Assembly: GCA_009837445.1 (NCBI GenBank)
Contig: VXTM01000051.1
Coordinates: forward strand, 1 to 64,000
Reading direction: 5' to 3'
DNA length: 64,000 nt
Origin: Acidimicrobiaceae bacterium
GTDB lineage: Bacteria; Actinomycetota; Acidimicrobiia; Acidimicrobiales; Aldehydirespiratoraceae
The position numbers and the translations under genes are program-made. A model generated the notes under the pieces. That model did no database searches. It was not told the origin of the DNA and saw only the letters and a list, made by a program, of their open reading frames with translations. Numbering within the stretch: position 1 is the first letter of the stretch; each line of letters opens with the position of its first letter. Positions 33,178 to 41,667 of this stretch are shown in pieces.

Positions 33178-33777
33178 TCACGGCGCCTCTTCCCTTTCGG
33201 CTCGTCCTTGGCGTAGGGACTCGCGCCCCAACGGTATGTACTGCACCGCCGAGAGGTAGCTGTAGACCAGCGAGGGCGCCGCGCACACCCATCCCGCGAC
33301 CCGGAAGCCTTCAGCCACGGCTATATCGGAGGCGCCGGCCAGCAGCAGCGGGAAGCAGAAGTACAGCCCGAACGTGGCGCACTTGCCCCACCAGGTCACG
33401 TCGATCGGCTTGCCCCCCATCGACAGCAGCACCAGCCCCACCACGGCCACGATGCCCTCCCGGGCCAGGGTCAGGATCACCAGCCACCACGGGACCGAGC
33501 CGTCGATACCCACAGCGAGCACCCCGGCGAGCAGCACCCCCCGGTCGGTGATCGGATCGAGCAGCTTGCCGACCTTGCTGACCGAGTTGAACCGCCGGGC
33601 CCACCAGCCGTCGACCCAGTCGGTGGCTCCCAGTGCGCCCCACAGTAGGGCCGCGGCCCAGCGGTCCTCCGCGCCGAACAGCAGCCACAAGAACACCGGG
33701 ATGCACAGCAGGCGGCCCGCCGAGATCAGGTTGGGGACGGTGAGGATCCGGTCCTCTCCGGTGCTCGACGCTGCCAT
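33178..33777 (-). CDS. CDP-alcohol phosphatidyltransferase family protein
   Basis: A 199-residue integral membrane phospholipid synthase. The family signature D-x2-DG-x2-AR-x8-G-x3-D-x3-D is intact in DWVDGWWARRFNSVSKVG followed by KLLDPITD. About five hydrophobic helices. It transfers a phosphatidyl group from CDP-diacylglycerol to an alcohol; the closest functional guesses are phosphatidylglycerophosphate or phosphatidylinositol-phosphate synthase, which cannot be told apart here. Divergent from the HIT gene with a 24-bp gap. Confidence 0.88.
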   Translation of the reverse strand: MAASSTGEDRILTVPNLISAGRLLCIPVFLWLLFGAEDRWAAALLWGALGATDWVDGWWARRFNSVSKVGKLLDPITDRGVLLAGVLAVGIDGSVPWWLVILTLAREGIVAVVGLVLLSMGGKPIDVTWWGKCATFGLYFCFPLLLAGASDIAVAEGFRVAGWVCAAPSLVYSYLSAVQYIPLGRESLRQGRAEREEAP

Positions 33778-33801
33778 AGAGGTTCAGCCTACGATCAGCG
33801 G

Positions 33802-34203
33802 ATGCCCTCAATCTTCACCCGGATCATCGACGGCGAGATTCCCGGCCGCTTCGTGTGGCGAGACGATGTTTGTGTCGCCTTCATGGACGTTCGGCCCCTC
33901 AACCGGGGTCATGTGCTGGTGGTGCCGAGAGTCGAGGTCGACCACTGGGTGGATCTCGACTCCGAGACCGTGGCCCATCTGATGGCCGTGGCCCACGGCG
34001 TGGCCGCGGCCCAGCAGGCGGCCGGGCTGGCGCCGGACCGGGTGGGCTTGGTGATCGCCGGGTTTGAGGTCCCCCATGTCCATGTGCATGTAGTGCCCAT
34101 CTCGACCATGGCCCACCTCGACTTCACCCAGGCCGACACCAGCCCCGACCCCGACGACCTCGACACGGTCGCGGACCAGCTGCGGACATACCTCGCCCAG
34201 TAG
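33802..34203 (+). CDS. HIT-family nucleotide hydrolase/transferase
   Basis: A 133-residue histidine-triad protein. The active site is PHVHVHVVP; the N-terminus IFTRIIDGEIPGRFVW and FMDVRPLNRGHVLVVPR is standard. HIT proteins hydrolyse AMP-linked compounds such as adenosine phosphoramidates, acting as housekeeping clean-up enzymes. ATG at 33802. Followed by a long hairpin before the convergent SRAP gene. Confidence 0.93.
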   Translation: MPSIFTRIIDGEIPGRFVWRDDVCVAFMDVRPLNRGHVLVVPRVEVDHWVDLDSETVAHLMAVAHGVAAAQQAAGLAPDRVGLVIAGFEVPHVHVHVVPISTMAHLDFTQADTSPDPDDLDTVADQLRTYLAQ

Positions 34204-34216
34204 ACCGGCCTTCTCC

Positions 34217-34271
34217 CCGATTCTCGATGTAGTTGACCCGCTCAGACGAGGTCAACTACTTCAAGAATCGG
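34217..34271. terminator. Two-stem hairpin between convergent HIT and SRAP genes
   Basis: The inner stem GTAGTTGACC (34229-34238) pairs with GGTCAACTAC (34250-34259). The outer stem CCGATTCT (34217-34224) pairs with AGAATCGG (34264-34271). A 4-nt internal loop lies on each side and an 11-nt loop at the tip. It sits in the 79-bp gap between convergent genes and should act as a bidirectional transcription stop. Confidence 0.7.
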
Positions 34272-34282
34272 CGCGAGCCGGG

Positions 34283-34996
34283 TCAGACTTCGAGCGGGTT
34301 GGCCCGCTCGATGAGGTGGGCGCCGTTGTTGCGGGCGTTGTTGACCTCGGTGGACACGGGGTGCATCCGGATCAGGCTCGAAGGCGCTGGCACCAGCAGG
34401 CCGGCTGCGGCCTCGGCGTCAGTGTTGGACGGCTCCAGCCAGAGGTCCCAGGCGCCGGGCGGCAGCACCACCGGCATCCGGTCGTGGATCTCGGCCATGG
34501 CGTCGTTGGCCTCGCAGGTGATGATGGTGCACGAGTGCAGCTCCAGGGGCTCGCCGTCGGCGTCCAGGCTTTCGGTGTCGCGCCACTTCTCCCACAGGCC
34601 TGCGAACGCGAACGGCTCGCCGTCGGGACGGCTGATGAACATGGGCTGCTTGCGCTTGGAGCCCTCAAGGCGCTGCCACTCGTAGAAGCCGTCGGCGGGG
34701 ATGATGCAGCGCCGGCGTGAGAACGGCACCCGGAAGGCGTTCTTCTGGGCGACCGTCTCGGCCCTGGCGTTGATCATCCGGTTGCCGATCTTGGGATCCT
34801 TGGCCCAGAACGGCACCAGCCCCCAATGCAGCGTGTCGAGGCTGCGGACGCCTTCGCGCTCCCGGACCGCGTACACGGTCTGGGTCGGCGCCACGTTGTG
34901 GTTGGGCGACAGCGTGTGCTCGGACGGTGGGACCAGCGCGCCGAAGTACTTGGCCACCTCGTCGGGCGGGGTGGCCGACACGTAGCGACCGCACAT
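34283..34996 (-). CDS. SRAP/HMCES abasic-site DNA-protein crosslinking protein
   Basis: SOS-response-associated peptidase (YedK family) of 237 residues. After removal of Met1, Cys2 of MCGRYVSA forms a covalent link with abasic sites in single-stranded DNA. NVAPTQTVYAV, WGLVPFWAKDPKIGNRMINA and CIIPADGFYEW, with the conserved Glu, complete the active site; MPVVLPP follows. The start is fixed by MCGRY at 34996, since Cys2 must follow the initiator; upstream open frame is a shadow. It follows the nitronate monooxygenase gene by 20 bp. Confidence 0.95.
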   Translation of the reverse strand: MCGRYVSATPPDEVAKYFGALVPPSEHTLSPNHNVAPTQTVYAVREREGVRSLDTLHWGLVPFWAKDPKIGNRMINARAETVAQKNAFRVPFSRRRCIIPADGFYEWQRLEGSKRKQPMFISRPDGEPFAFAGLWEKWRDTESLDADGEPLELHSCTIITCEANDAMAEIHDRMPVVLPPGAWDLWLEPSNTDAEAAAGLLVPAPSSLIRMHPVSTEVNNARNNGAHLIERANPLEV

Positions 34997-35016
34997 GGGA
35001 CCGGACGCTAGTGGCG

Positions 35017-36078
35017 CTAGTGGGGTGCGACCCGGTCGAGGGCGGCGACCGCTTCGGCCACGATGCGCTCCATCAACTCCGCGCACGTCGGCAGGTCGTC
35101 CACCACCCCCACGCACTGGCCGGTGGGCAGGATTCCGGCGTCGATGTCGCCGTCGACCATGGTCGCCCTGGTGAGCATCGGAGCGTTCGCCGCCATGGCC
35201 ATCTGGCTCCAGGTCAGCTGCTGGCTGCGCCGCATGCCCATCCCCTCGCGCAGCATCGCGGCCACCGACATGCCGGTGAGGCCCCGGAAACGCCACGCAT
35301 TGGCCGCGGCCTTCGCCAGGCGGGTCAGTCGAGCCGACTCCAGCGAGTCGACCAGCCGGGTGCGGATCACCCTCTGGGGCTTGCCGTCGATGCTGCTCGA
35401 CACCACCGTGCCCGTGACAGGAGTGCTCAGATACACCGATTTCACCGCGTCGGGCACCTTGGAGTCGGCGGTGAGCAGGAAGCGGGTGCCCATGGCCACA
35501 CCGTCAGCTCCCCACGCCAGGGCCGCGGCCAGGCCTCGCCCGTCGAAGAACCCGCCGGCCGCGATCACCGGCACGTCCACAGCGTCGACCACCTGGGGCA
35601 GCAGCAGCGACGTAGGCACCGTGCCCGTGTGGCCGCCGCCCTCGCCGCCCTGGCACAGCACCGCGTCCACGCCCAGTTCGGCCATCTTCTCGGCGTGCCG
35701 GCGAGCGCCCACGGTGGGCATCACCAGCACCCCTCCGTCCTGCAGGCGCTTCACGACCGGCGCGGGGGGCGGACCGGCGAAACTGGCCACCCGCACCCCG
35801 GCACGGACGAGCCGATCGGCCCGGTCGGCCAGATCGACGGCGTCGGGGCGCAGGTTCACCCCGAACGGCCGCTCCGTGCGTGACCTGACCTCGGCTATCG
35901 CCGCCTCCATCTCATCGCCGGTCATGGTGGCCGCGGCCAGGATCCCGAGCCCGCCCGCCTCCGCGGTGCCCGTCACCAGCGACGGGCCCGCGACCCATCC
36001 CATACCCGTCTGCACGACGGGGTACGCCACCCCGAAGAGCTCCGTGGCCCGGGTCTGGAGCCGCCGGTCGATGAGCAC
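35017..36078 (-). CDS. Nitronate monooxygenase family protein
   Basis: A 353-residue FMN-binding TIM-barrel enzyme (2-nitropropane dioxygenase family). YPVVQTGMGWVAGPSLVTGT, the catalytic-His segment AVLCQGGEGGGHTG, and PVIAAGGFFDGRGLAAALAW with GADGVAMGTRF are typical. It detoxifies alkyl nitronates such as propionate 3-nitronate using O2; some members are enoyl reductase-like. Divergent from selD with about 120 bp between starts. Confidence 0.9.
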   Translation of the reverse strand: MLIDRRLQTRATELFGVAYPVVQTGMGWVAGPSLVTGTAEAGGLGILAAATMTGDEMEAAIAEVRSRTERPFGVNLRPDAVDLADRADRLVRAGVRVASFAGPPPAPVVKRLQDGGVLVMPTVGARRHAEKMAELGVDAVLCQGGEGGGHTGTVPTSLLLPQVVDAVDVPVIAAGGFFDGRGLAAALAWGADGVAMGTRFLLTADSKVPDAVKSVYLSTPVTGTVVSSSIDGKPQRVIRTRLVDSLESARLTRLAKAAANAWRFRGLTGMSVAAMLREGMGMRRSQQLTWSQMAMAANAPMLTRATMVDGDIDAGILPTGQCVGVVDDLPTCAELMERIVAEAVAALDRVAPH

Positions 36079-36199
36079 GGCTGCACCCTACCGGTCGCTC
36101 CCTGCCCGCTCGGCCGCTTCCGGCCGCCGGGGGTGCCCCGCGGCGAGCCGCCTATCCTGCGGATGCTCCACAAGTGTCCGCAGGAAGGGGGCGATCGCG

Positions 36200-37234
36200 A
36201 TGGCTCGACGGCTCACAGAGTTCAGCCACGGCGCCGGTTGAGGCTGCAAGCTCGCTCCGAGCGATCTCGCGCAAGTTGTGCGCGGCCTCACCCCTGATCC
36301 CCCACCGGAGCTCCTCGTCGGTCTGGCCACCGGCGACGACGCGGCCGTGTGGCGCGTCGGTCGCGGCCGTGCCCTGGTGCTGACCGCCGACTTCATCACC
36401 CCGTTGGTGGACGACGCCCGCACCTGGGGCCGCATCGCGGCCACCAATTCGGTGTCGGACGTCTACGCCATGGGCGGGCGGCCCCTGCTGGCGCTCAACC
36501 TGGTGGCCTGGAACTCCGAGGAACTGTCGAACGACCTTCTGACCGAGGTGCTCGCCGGCGGCGAGGACACGGCCCGAGCCTGCGGCTTCGTGGTGGGCGG
36601 GGGCCACACCGTGGACGACCCCGAGCCCAAGTACGGCATGGCCGTCGTGGGCGAGGTCAACCCGTCGCGGATGCTCACGAACTCGCGGCTGCGGCCCGGC
36701 AACGCGCTGGTGCTGACCAAGCCGCTCGGAACCGGGGTGATCGCCACCGCCATCAAGCATGGGGAGGCGCGGCCGGACGTGGTGGACCGGGCGGTCCGGG
36801 AGATGACCCGGTCCAACGAGGCGGCCGCGGCCGCCGCGATGCGCCACGGCGCCACCGCGGCCACCGACGTGACCGGCTTCGGCCTGCTGGGCCACGGCCT
36901 GCGCATGGCCCAGGAGTCCGGCGTGGACCTGGAGATCTCGGTCGGCGAGGTTCCCGTGATCGAGGGAGCCCGGGAGCTGGCCGCGGCGGGGGTCGTGCCC
37001 GGAGGCACGGCCCGGAACCTCGACTGGGCGTCTCCGAACCTCCACACCGGCGAGGCCAGCGACGTGACCGTGACGCTGCTGGCCGACGCGCAGACCTCAG
37101 GAGGCCTGCTGCTCGGCATGGTGAGCCACGACGCAGGCCAGGCCGCGGTGACCGAACTTCGACACTCGGGCCACGATGCAGCCGTCATCGGCCGGGTCAC
37201 CGAAGGCTCGGGCCAGATCCGCCTGCTCGGCTAG
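36200..37234 (+). CDS. selD: Selenide, water dikinase SelD, itself a selenoprotein (in-frame UGA)
   Basis: Makes selenophosphate from selenide and ATP, the selenium donor for selenocysteine and selenouridine. The ORF is interrupted at 36239-36241 by TGA. The flanks read RLTEFSHGAG before and GCKLAPSDLAQVV after, aligning exactly with the SelD motif SHGAG(C/U)GCK, so Sec14 is the catalytic residue. The rest follows normally: GDDAAVWRVG, TNSVSDVYAMGG, GGGHTVDDPE. 344 residues read through, the family length. ATG at 36200 follows AGGAAGGGGG. selA, selB and the Sec tRNA must lie elsewhere. A standard annotation would start it falsely at about 36278. Confidence 0.93.
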
Positions 37235-37266
37235 CGACTGGCAAGCCCGCGAGCCCGAGGCGGGGG

Positions 37267-38070
37267 TCAGTCGAGCAGGTCCGGCTGCTCCTGGATCATC
37301 TCGGTGTACAGCGGCTGGAACGTGAACCACATGGCCAGGCCGCTGCCGACCATCGAGTAGGTGTGGCGGGCGACGTCGTCGGGTATGTCGATCGGGTCGC
37401 CGGCGGCCTCGGCCAGCAGCTGCGACTGGCAGGCCCGGTCCATGGCCACGAAGGCGCCGGCGGCCGCGTCCACCGAGGCGCCCACAGTCAGCAGGCCGTG
37501 GTTCTGCAGGATGGCCGCCTTGCAGTCGCCCAGCGCGGCCGCTATGCGCTTGCCCTCGTCCAGCTCCATCACCACCCCGCTGTAGCCGTCGAACACCACG
37601 TGGTCGTCGTAGAAGGCGCAGGCGTCCTGGGTCAGCGGGCGCAGCAGCCGTCCCAGCGCTGAAAACGACTTGCCGTGCATCGAGTGCGAGTGGGCCGCCG
37701 CCACCACGTCGGGCCGGGCCGCATGTATCTGGGAGTGGATGGCGAACGCCGCGCCGTTCAGGAGCGCGCCCTCACCGTCGATGATCGTCCCGTTCGAGTC
37801 CACCCGGATCAGGTTCGACGCACGGATGTGGGCGAACGGCACGCCCCAGGGGCTGACCCAGAAGGTCTCGGGATCCTCCGGGTCGCGCACGGTGACATGG
37901 CCGGCCGCGCCCACCGCGCCGTCCTCGAACCCGAGCTTGGCGAAGATCCGGTAGGTGGCGGCCAGGCGCTGCTTGCGGTGCCGGCGCTCCTCCTCCACCG
38001 TGTCGAAGGTGGGCAGGTACCACTCCGGCTCCGGACCCGACCGGGGGCCGGTCTCGTGTTCAGCGGTCAT
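37267..38070 (-). CDS. Class II aldolase/adducin-domain protein
   Basis: A 267-residue protein of the zinc-dependent fuculose-phosphate aldolase/adducin family. HVTVRDPEDPETFWVSPWGV is an N-terminal landmark. Candidate metal-binding histidines lie in VAAAHSHSMHGKSFSALG and near ILQNHGLLTVG. Homologs in actinobacteria often sit in catabolic clusters and may act as aldolases or decarboxylases. It is 24 bp downstream of the MFS gene and converges on selD. Confidence 0.87.
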   Translation of the reverse strand: MTAEHETGPRSGPEPEWYLPTFDTVEEERRHRKQRLAATYRIFAKLGFEDGAVGAAGHVTVRDPEDPETFWVSPWGVPFAHIRASNLIRVDSNGTIIDGEGALLNGAAFAIHSQIHAARPDVVAAAHSHSMHGKSFSALGRLLRPLTQDACAFYDDHVVFDGYSGVVMELDEGKRIAAALGDCKAAILQNHGLLTVGASVDAAAGAFVAMDRACQSQLLAEAAGDPIDIPDDVARHTYSMVGSGLAMWFTFQPLYTEMIQEQPDLLD

Positions 38071-38094
38071 GGCCGGATGGTAGCGCCGCCACCA

Positions 38095-39213
38095 TCAGCG
38101 GTCGGCTCGCGGCTTGGCGACGGTCCTGGTGGCGAACACCCCTACGGCGGCGGCGACCATCATGGAGCTGCCGACGATGCCCAGCGTGACCGCTCCCGCG
38201 CTGTCGAGGAGCAGCCCGCCCAGCAGCGGCCCGCCGGCGCGGCCCGCGGCCATGAGCGCCTGAGCGTCGCCCACCCGCTCCTCGGGATAGCGCGACCGGC
38301 TGGCCAGCACATCGAACACGCCCGGTATCGCGGCCCAGAAGAAGAATCCCCACACCACGAGAGCACCGAGGAACAGCCACGGCCAGTCGGTGGTGGCGAC
38401 CACGATCGCGCACACCGCGGTGGCGACCATCCAGGGGCTGGGGATCCTGCGGGTGGCCTTCAGCCGGGCGCCCGGAATGGCCACCACCGCGTTGAGGCTG
38501 AACCCCACCGCGACCGCGGTCACCGTCAGCCCCGGATCGCCGGTTCCCAGCACGACTGCATAGATGAACACCGCCGACCCGCCCAGGGTGAACAGGCCCA
38601 GGCAGGCCAGCAGCACCAGCGCGGCGGGAACCGCCCGGTGGCGCTTGCGGTCCCGGGGCAGCTCGCTGACCTCGCTGTGATAGCCGAACGCGAGCGGGAT
38701 CAGCGAGACAACCGCGAGCATGGCGAACACGAGCCGCACGCCGCCGGCCTCCAGGAGGGCCGAGACCGCGGGCGCGGCGACCACCCCCACCACGGGCCCG
38801 GCGACGGCGACGTCTCCCATTCGGCGATCGTCACCGAAGGCCTGCACCCAGCCGTACCAGGCCAGCAGGCCCAGCGCCACGCCGTTGACGAGGCGCAGCG
38901 GCACGAGCAGAGCGAACGCCGGCAAGGTTGCGGAGGCAAGGTTGGCGGCCGTCGCGGCAAGCAGGGATCCCACGAACACCGGATCTCGGGGCTGCAGCCA
39001 GCGACCCGCTCCCCAGGAGCCGATGACGAACCCGCCCAGCTGGAACACCCCGATCAGCGACGCGGAGCCGAGGCTGATGCCGTAGTGGTCGGCGATCTCG
39101 GGCATCAGGAACGGCGTCGACACGAAGGCCAGCACGCTGAAGCCGACCGCCAGGAGGATGCCGGCCTTGACGGTGGGCCGCAGCAGGTAGACGAGGCGTA
39201 CCGGACTCTGCAC
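38095..39213 (-). CDS. Major facilitator superfamily transporter
   Basis: A 372-residue membrane protein with about twelve hydrophobic helices, for example AGILLAVGFSVLAFVSTPFL near the N-terminus and LLGGLLLDSAGAVTLGIVG near the C-terminus. The loop GSWGAGRWLQPRDPVFVGSL resembles the MFS signature between helices 2 and 3. Substrate not readable. Same strand as the class II aldolase, so it may import that enzyme's substrate. Divergent from the frameshifted SDR gene, 37 bp apart. Confidence 0.85.
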   Translation of the reverse strand: MQSPVRLVYLLRPTVKAGILLAVGFSVLAFVSTPFLMPEIADHYGISLGSASLIGVFQLGGFVIGSWGAGRWLQPRDPVFVGSLLAATAANLASATLPAFALLVPLRLVNGVALGLLAWYGWVQAFGDDRRMGDVAVAGPVVGVVAAPAVSALLEAGGVRLVFAMLAVVSLIPLAFGYHSEVSELPRDRKRHRAVPAALVLLACLGLFTLGGSAVFIYAVVLGTGDPGLTVTAVAVGFSLNAVVAIPGARLKATRRIPSPWMVATAVCAIVVATTDWPWLFLGALVVWGFFFWAAIPGVFDVLASRSRYPEERVGDAQALMAAGRAGGPLLGGLLLDSAGAVTLGIVGSSMMVAAAVGVFATRTVAKPRADR

Positions 39214-39250
39214 CAGCCGACGCTACTCTCGCTTCGAAGGGAGCGGCGAG

Positions 39251-39987
39251 ATGTTCGACTTGAGTGGACGCACGGCCCTGGTGACAGGAGCGGGACGCAA
39301 CATCGGGGCGGGCATCGCCCGGGTCTCGCCGATCACGGTGCCCGCGTGGTGGTCAACGACTACTTCTATGAGAGGGCTCGCGCCGTGGCGTCCGAGATCG
39401 GCCGGGCCGGCGGTCTCGCATCGCCCGCAGGCTTCGACGTGACCGATCTGGACGGGGTCCTAGACGCAGTGGGCGAGATCGGTCAGGTCGACATCCTCGT
39501 CAACAATGCCGGACTGGCCGGACCGACCGACATGAAGGCTGAGCAGTTCCGCGACATGGACCCGGCCGACTGGCAGGCTCCGGTCGACGTGAACCTGTTC
39601 GGGGTGATGAACTGCTGCCACGCGGTGCTCGACGGCATGTGCGGCAGGGGCTGGGGACGCATCATCACCATCTCGTCGGCGGCGGGCAGCAGCGGCGTAG
39701 GAATCGGTGTCGCCCCCTACAGCGCCGGCAAAGGCGGCGGGATGGCCTTCACCCGCTCGCTGGCGCTGGAGGTGGCCCGTTCCGGCGTGACGGCCAACAC
39801 GCTTGCCCTGGGGCTGTTCGAACACAAGAACCGCGAGATCACCGAGCGTTTCGCCCGAGCCGTCCCGGTGGGCCGCACCGGCCAGCCGGCCGACGTGGCT
39901 GCCGCCTGCGTGTGGCTCGCATCCGAGGAGGCGGCCTGGGTCACGGCTCAGACCATCGGAATCAACGGCGGCTCGCTGACGAGTTGA
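39251..39987 (+). pseudogene. Short-chain dehydrogenase interrupted by a -1 frameshift
   Basis: The SDR starts MFDLSGRTALVTGAGRNIGA in one frame. At about 39322-39326 it must jump to another frame to continue as LADHGARVVVNDYFYE, ILVNNAGLAGPTD, the YSAGKGG catalytic segment and the end QTIGINGGSLTS. Adding one C in the GGTCTCGCC stretch restores a continuous protein of about 245 residues. So the gene is either a recent pseudogene or affected by a single-base assembly error; everything else looks intact. It is followed 35 bp later by another SDR. Confidence 0.8.
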
Positions 39988-40022
39988 CGCTCGCCACCCA
40001 AAGGAGGGACAAGGGAGGGGCC

Positions 40023-40793
40023 ATGAGGCTCGAGGGCAAGGTTGCGCTGATCACGGGCACGGCCAGCGGGATCGGCCGGGCAAGCGCGCTGCGGTTCGCT
40101 GAGGAGGGGGCACGGATCGTGGCGGCCGACATCGCGGAAGCCAACCATGAGACCGTCGAGCTGATCCGGGCCGGCGGGGGCGAGGCCACCGCGGTGCACG
40201 CCGACGTGTCCGACGACGCCGACATGGCCATGGCGGTGAAGACCGCCGAGGCGACCTACGGGAGCCTCGACGTCGCCTTCAACAACGCGGGGATCATGAT
40301 GGCCGACGACGCCGACGCCGTCGCCACCACCACCGAGACCATCGACAGGACCCTGGCGGTGAACCTCAAGGGCGTGCTCTACGGCTGCCGGCACCAGATA
40401 CCGGCCATGCGCAGGGCGGGCGCTGGGTCCATCATCAATACGGCGTCCTTTGTGGCGTCTGTGGGGGCGGCCACGCCCCAGATCGCCTACACCGCCTCCA
40501 AGGGGGCCGTGCTGTCGCTGACGCGAGAGCTGGCGGTCATCCACGCCCGCGAGAACATCCGGGTCAATGCCCTGTCACCGGGGCCGCTCCGCACGGAGTT
40601 GCTCATGGCCTATCTCGACACCGACGAGAAGCGGCAGCGCCGGCTCGTGCATGTGCCGATGGGACGCTTCGGCGAGGCCACCGAGATGGCTTCAGCCGCA
40701 CTATTCCTCGCATCTGACGAATCCTCTTACATGACCGGTGCGAATCTGCTGGTTGACGGAGGACTTACAGCCGCCTATGTAACGCCTGAGTAG
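40023..40793 (+). CDS. Short-chain dehydrogenase/reductase
   Basis: A 256-residue classical SDR. VALITGTASGIGRASALRFA binds NAD(P); NNAGIMMA, the Ser in IINTASFVAS and YTASK give the catalytic set; MTGANLLVDGGLTAAY closes the fold. Good ribosome site (GGGAGGGG) before ATG at 40023. It likely oxidises a sugar or hydroxy acid, judging from neighbours with similar activity; the specificity cannot be read. It borders the AT-rich patch that begins at about 40794. Confidence 0.9.
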   Translation: MRLEGKVALITGTASGIGRASALRFAEEGARIVAADIAEANHETVELIRAGGGEATAVHADVSDDADMAMAVKTAEATYGSLDVAFNNAGIMMADDADAVATTTETIDRTLAVNLKGVLYGCRHQIPAMRRAGAGSIINTASFVASVGAATPQIAYTASKGAVLSLTRELAVIHARENIRVNALSPGPLRTELLMAYLDTDEKRQRRLVHVPMGRFGEATEMASAALFLASDESSYMTGANLLVDGGLTAAYVTPE

Positions 40794-40911
40794 ATAACAG
40801 TTCACGAAGTGTGGAAAATTACACTCTCCGCTCCAAACTCAGTATTCTCGTGCTCAATAAAACTCACGAGAGGTTAGATAATACAGTCCGCTTTGGACGT
40901 GCCTATAGAAG
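40794..40911. other. AT-rich gap after the SDR gene
   Basis: About 118 bp, visibly poorer in G+C than any flanking gene, between the SDR stop and the stop of the antitoxin-like gene on the other strand. It contains no frame that looks like a PIN or other toxin, although a toxin gene would be expected here downstream of the antitoxin-like gene. Possibly the scar of a lost gene. Confidence 0.5.
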
Positions 40912-41385
40912 TTATGCGTCCTGGTTTGACTGTTCTGATTTTGCACTCAGTTCGGCCGCGATGGCGCGGCGCTCGGACTCGTCGTCGTGCTTGAACGTCA
41001 TGATGTCTGCGAGCAGGATCCTGCGCCGGTTGCCGACACGTCGGAACGGTATTCTGCGCTCGTCCAAGAGTTTGACCAGATACGGCCTGGACACGTTGAG
41101 CAGGTCAGCGGCCTGCTGGGTCGTCAACTCCGCATTGACGGGCGAGACCGCCACCGCGTTGCCGCTTGCGGTCTCGGCCAGCATGCGGACAAGGAGCTTG
41201 AGGACGTCAATAGGCACGTCCACGGCCGCTTCGTCCTCACCTAGGAGCATCGACACCGACGCCGCCGTTGCCTCCGGATGTCGCGCCAGGAGTTGCTCGA
41301 GGGTGTCCGCCGCCTGGGCTGCCCGGTCCGAGAAGGCCTCGTCAGGAATCGCTAGACGGTGTTTCGAGGGCACGGTATTCGTCAC
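40912..41385 (-). CDS. Excisionase-type HTH protein, antitoxin-like, orphan
   Basis: A 157-residue protein whose C-terminal half is an excisionase/MerR-like helix-turn-helix: TTQQAADLLNVSRPYLVKLL followed by DERRIPFRRVGNRRRILLAD. The N-terminal half is an alpha-helical region (AIPDEAFSDRAAQAADTLEQ) of the sort that neutralises a partner. Such proteins are usually the antitoxin of a PIN-domain toxin pair or occur on mobile elements. No toxin gene follows on the minus strand. It lies in an AT-rich patch, suggesting horizontal acquisition. Confidence 0.75.
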   Translation of the reverse strand: MTNTVPSKHRLAIPDEAFSDRAAQAADTLEQLLARHPEATAASVSMLLGEDEAAVDVPIDVLKLLVRMLAETASGNAVAVSPVNAELTTQQAADLLNVSRPYLVKLLDERRIPFRRVGNRRRILLADIMTFKHDDESERRAIAAELSAKSEQSNQDA

Positions 41386-41667
41386 AAGCCTCCCCTAGTG
41401 CCTTGAACATTAGCACGGCAATCACCGCGCCTATGTCACTTCGTCCAACAAAACTCATGTCCACTCCAGTGTCGATCATTTCACACTGATCTTCGGTTTC
41501 CGTAACATGATACGTGCAGATCGTATCTTCCTAGTTCAAGGAATCATCAGCCGATACGCCTATCACTATACATAACTGCGTAAGCGGGTTGAGTGAGGTC
41601 GACATCGAGAGGGGCGAGAGCGCTCCCGGAGGGAGACCGCGCCATCAACGGCTCAGTTACGCCGGGT
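41386..41667. other. AT-rich non-coding region with one 45-codon frame
   Basis: About 280 bp of low-GC DNA upstream of the antitoxin-like gene. The only notable frame is 45 codons on the minus strand (41479 to 41342, starting MIDTGVDMSFVGRSDIG), which overlaps the antitoxin start in another frame; I cannot support it as a gene. A site CGAGAGCGCTCCCG at 41615-41628 partly matches the CebR-type operator but has no promoter context. Confidence 0.5.

Noticed and set aside
37675-39240. Long open frame antisense to the aldolase and MFS genes
   Set aside because: It is an artefact of high G+C codon use; its sequence is repetitive in His, Gly and Arg and matches nothing, while the other strand has clear families. 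Only its last part is the real SDR.
40794-40911. PIN-domain toxin partner of the antitoxin-like gene
   Set aside because: No frame with a PIN-like acidic motif exists; only 118 bp are available.
41342-41479. 45-codon frame overlapping the antitoxin-like gene start
   Set aside because: No recognised family, overlaps another gene in a different frame and lacks a good ribosome site.
41615-41628. Possible CebR-type site CGAGAGCGCTCCCG
   Set aside because: Matches 11 of 14 bases but lies in the AT-rich gap downstream of the dehydratase stop, with no promoter or sugar gene next to it.
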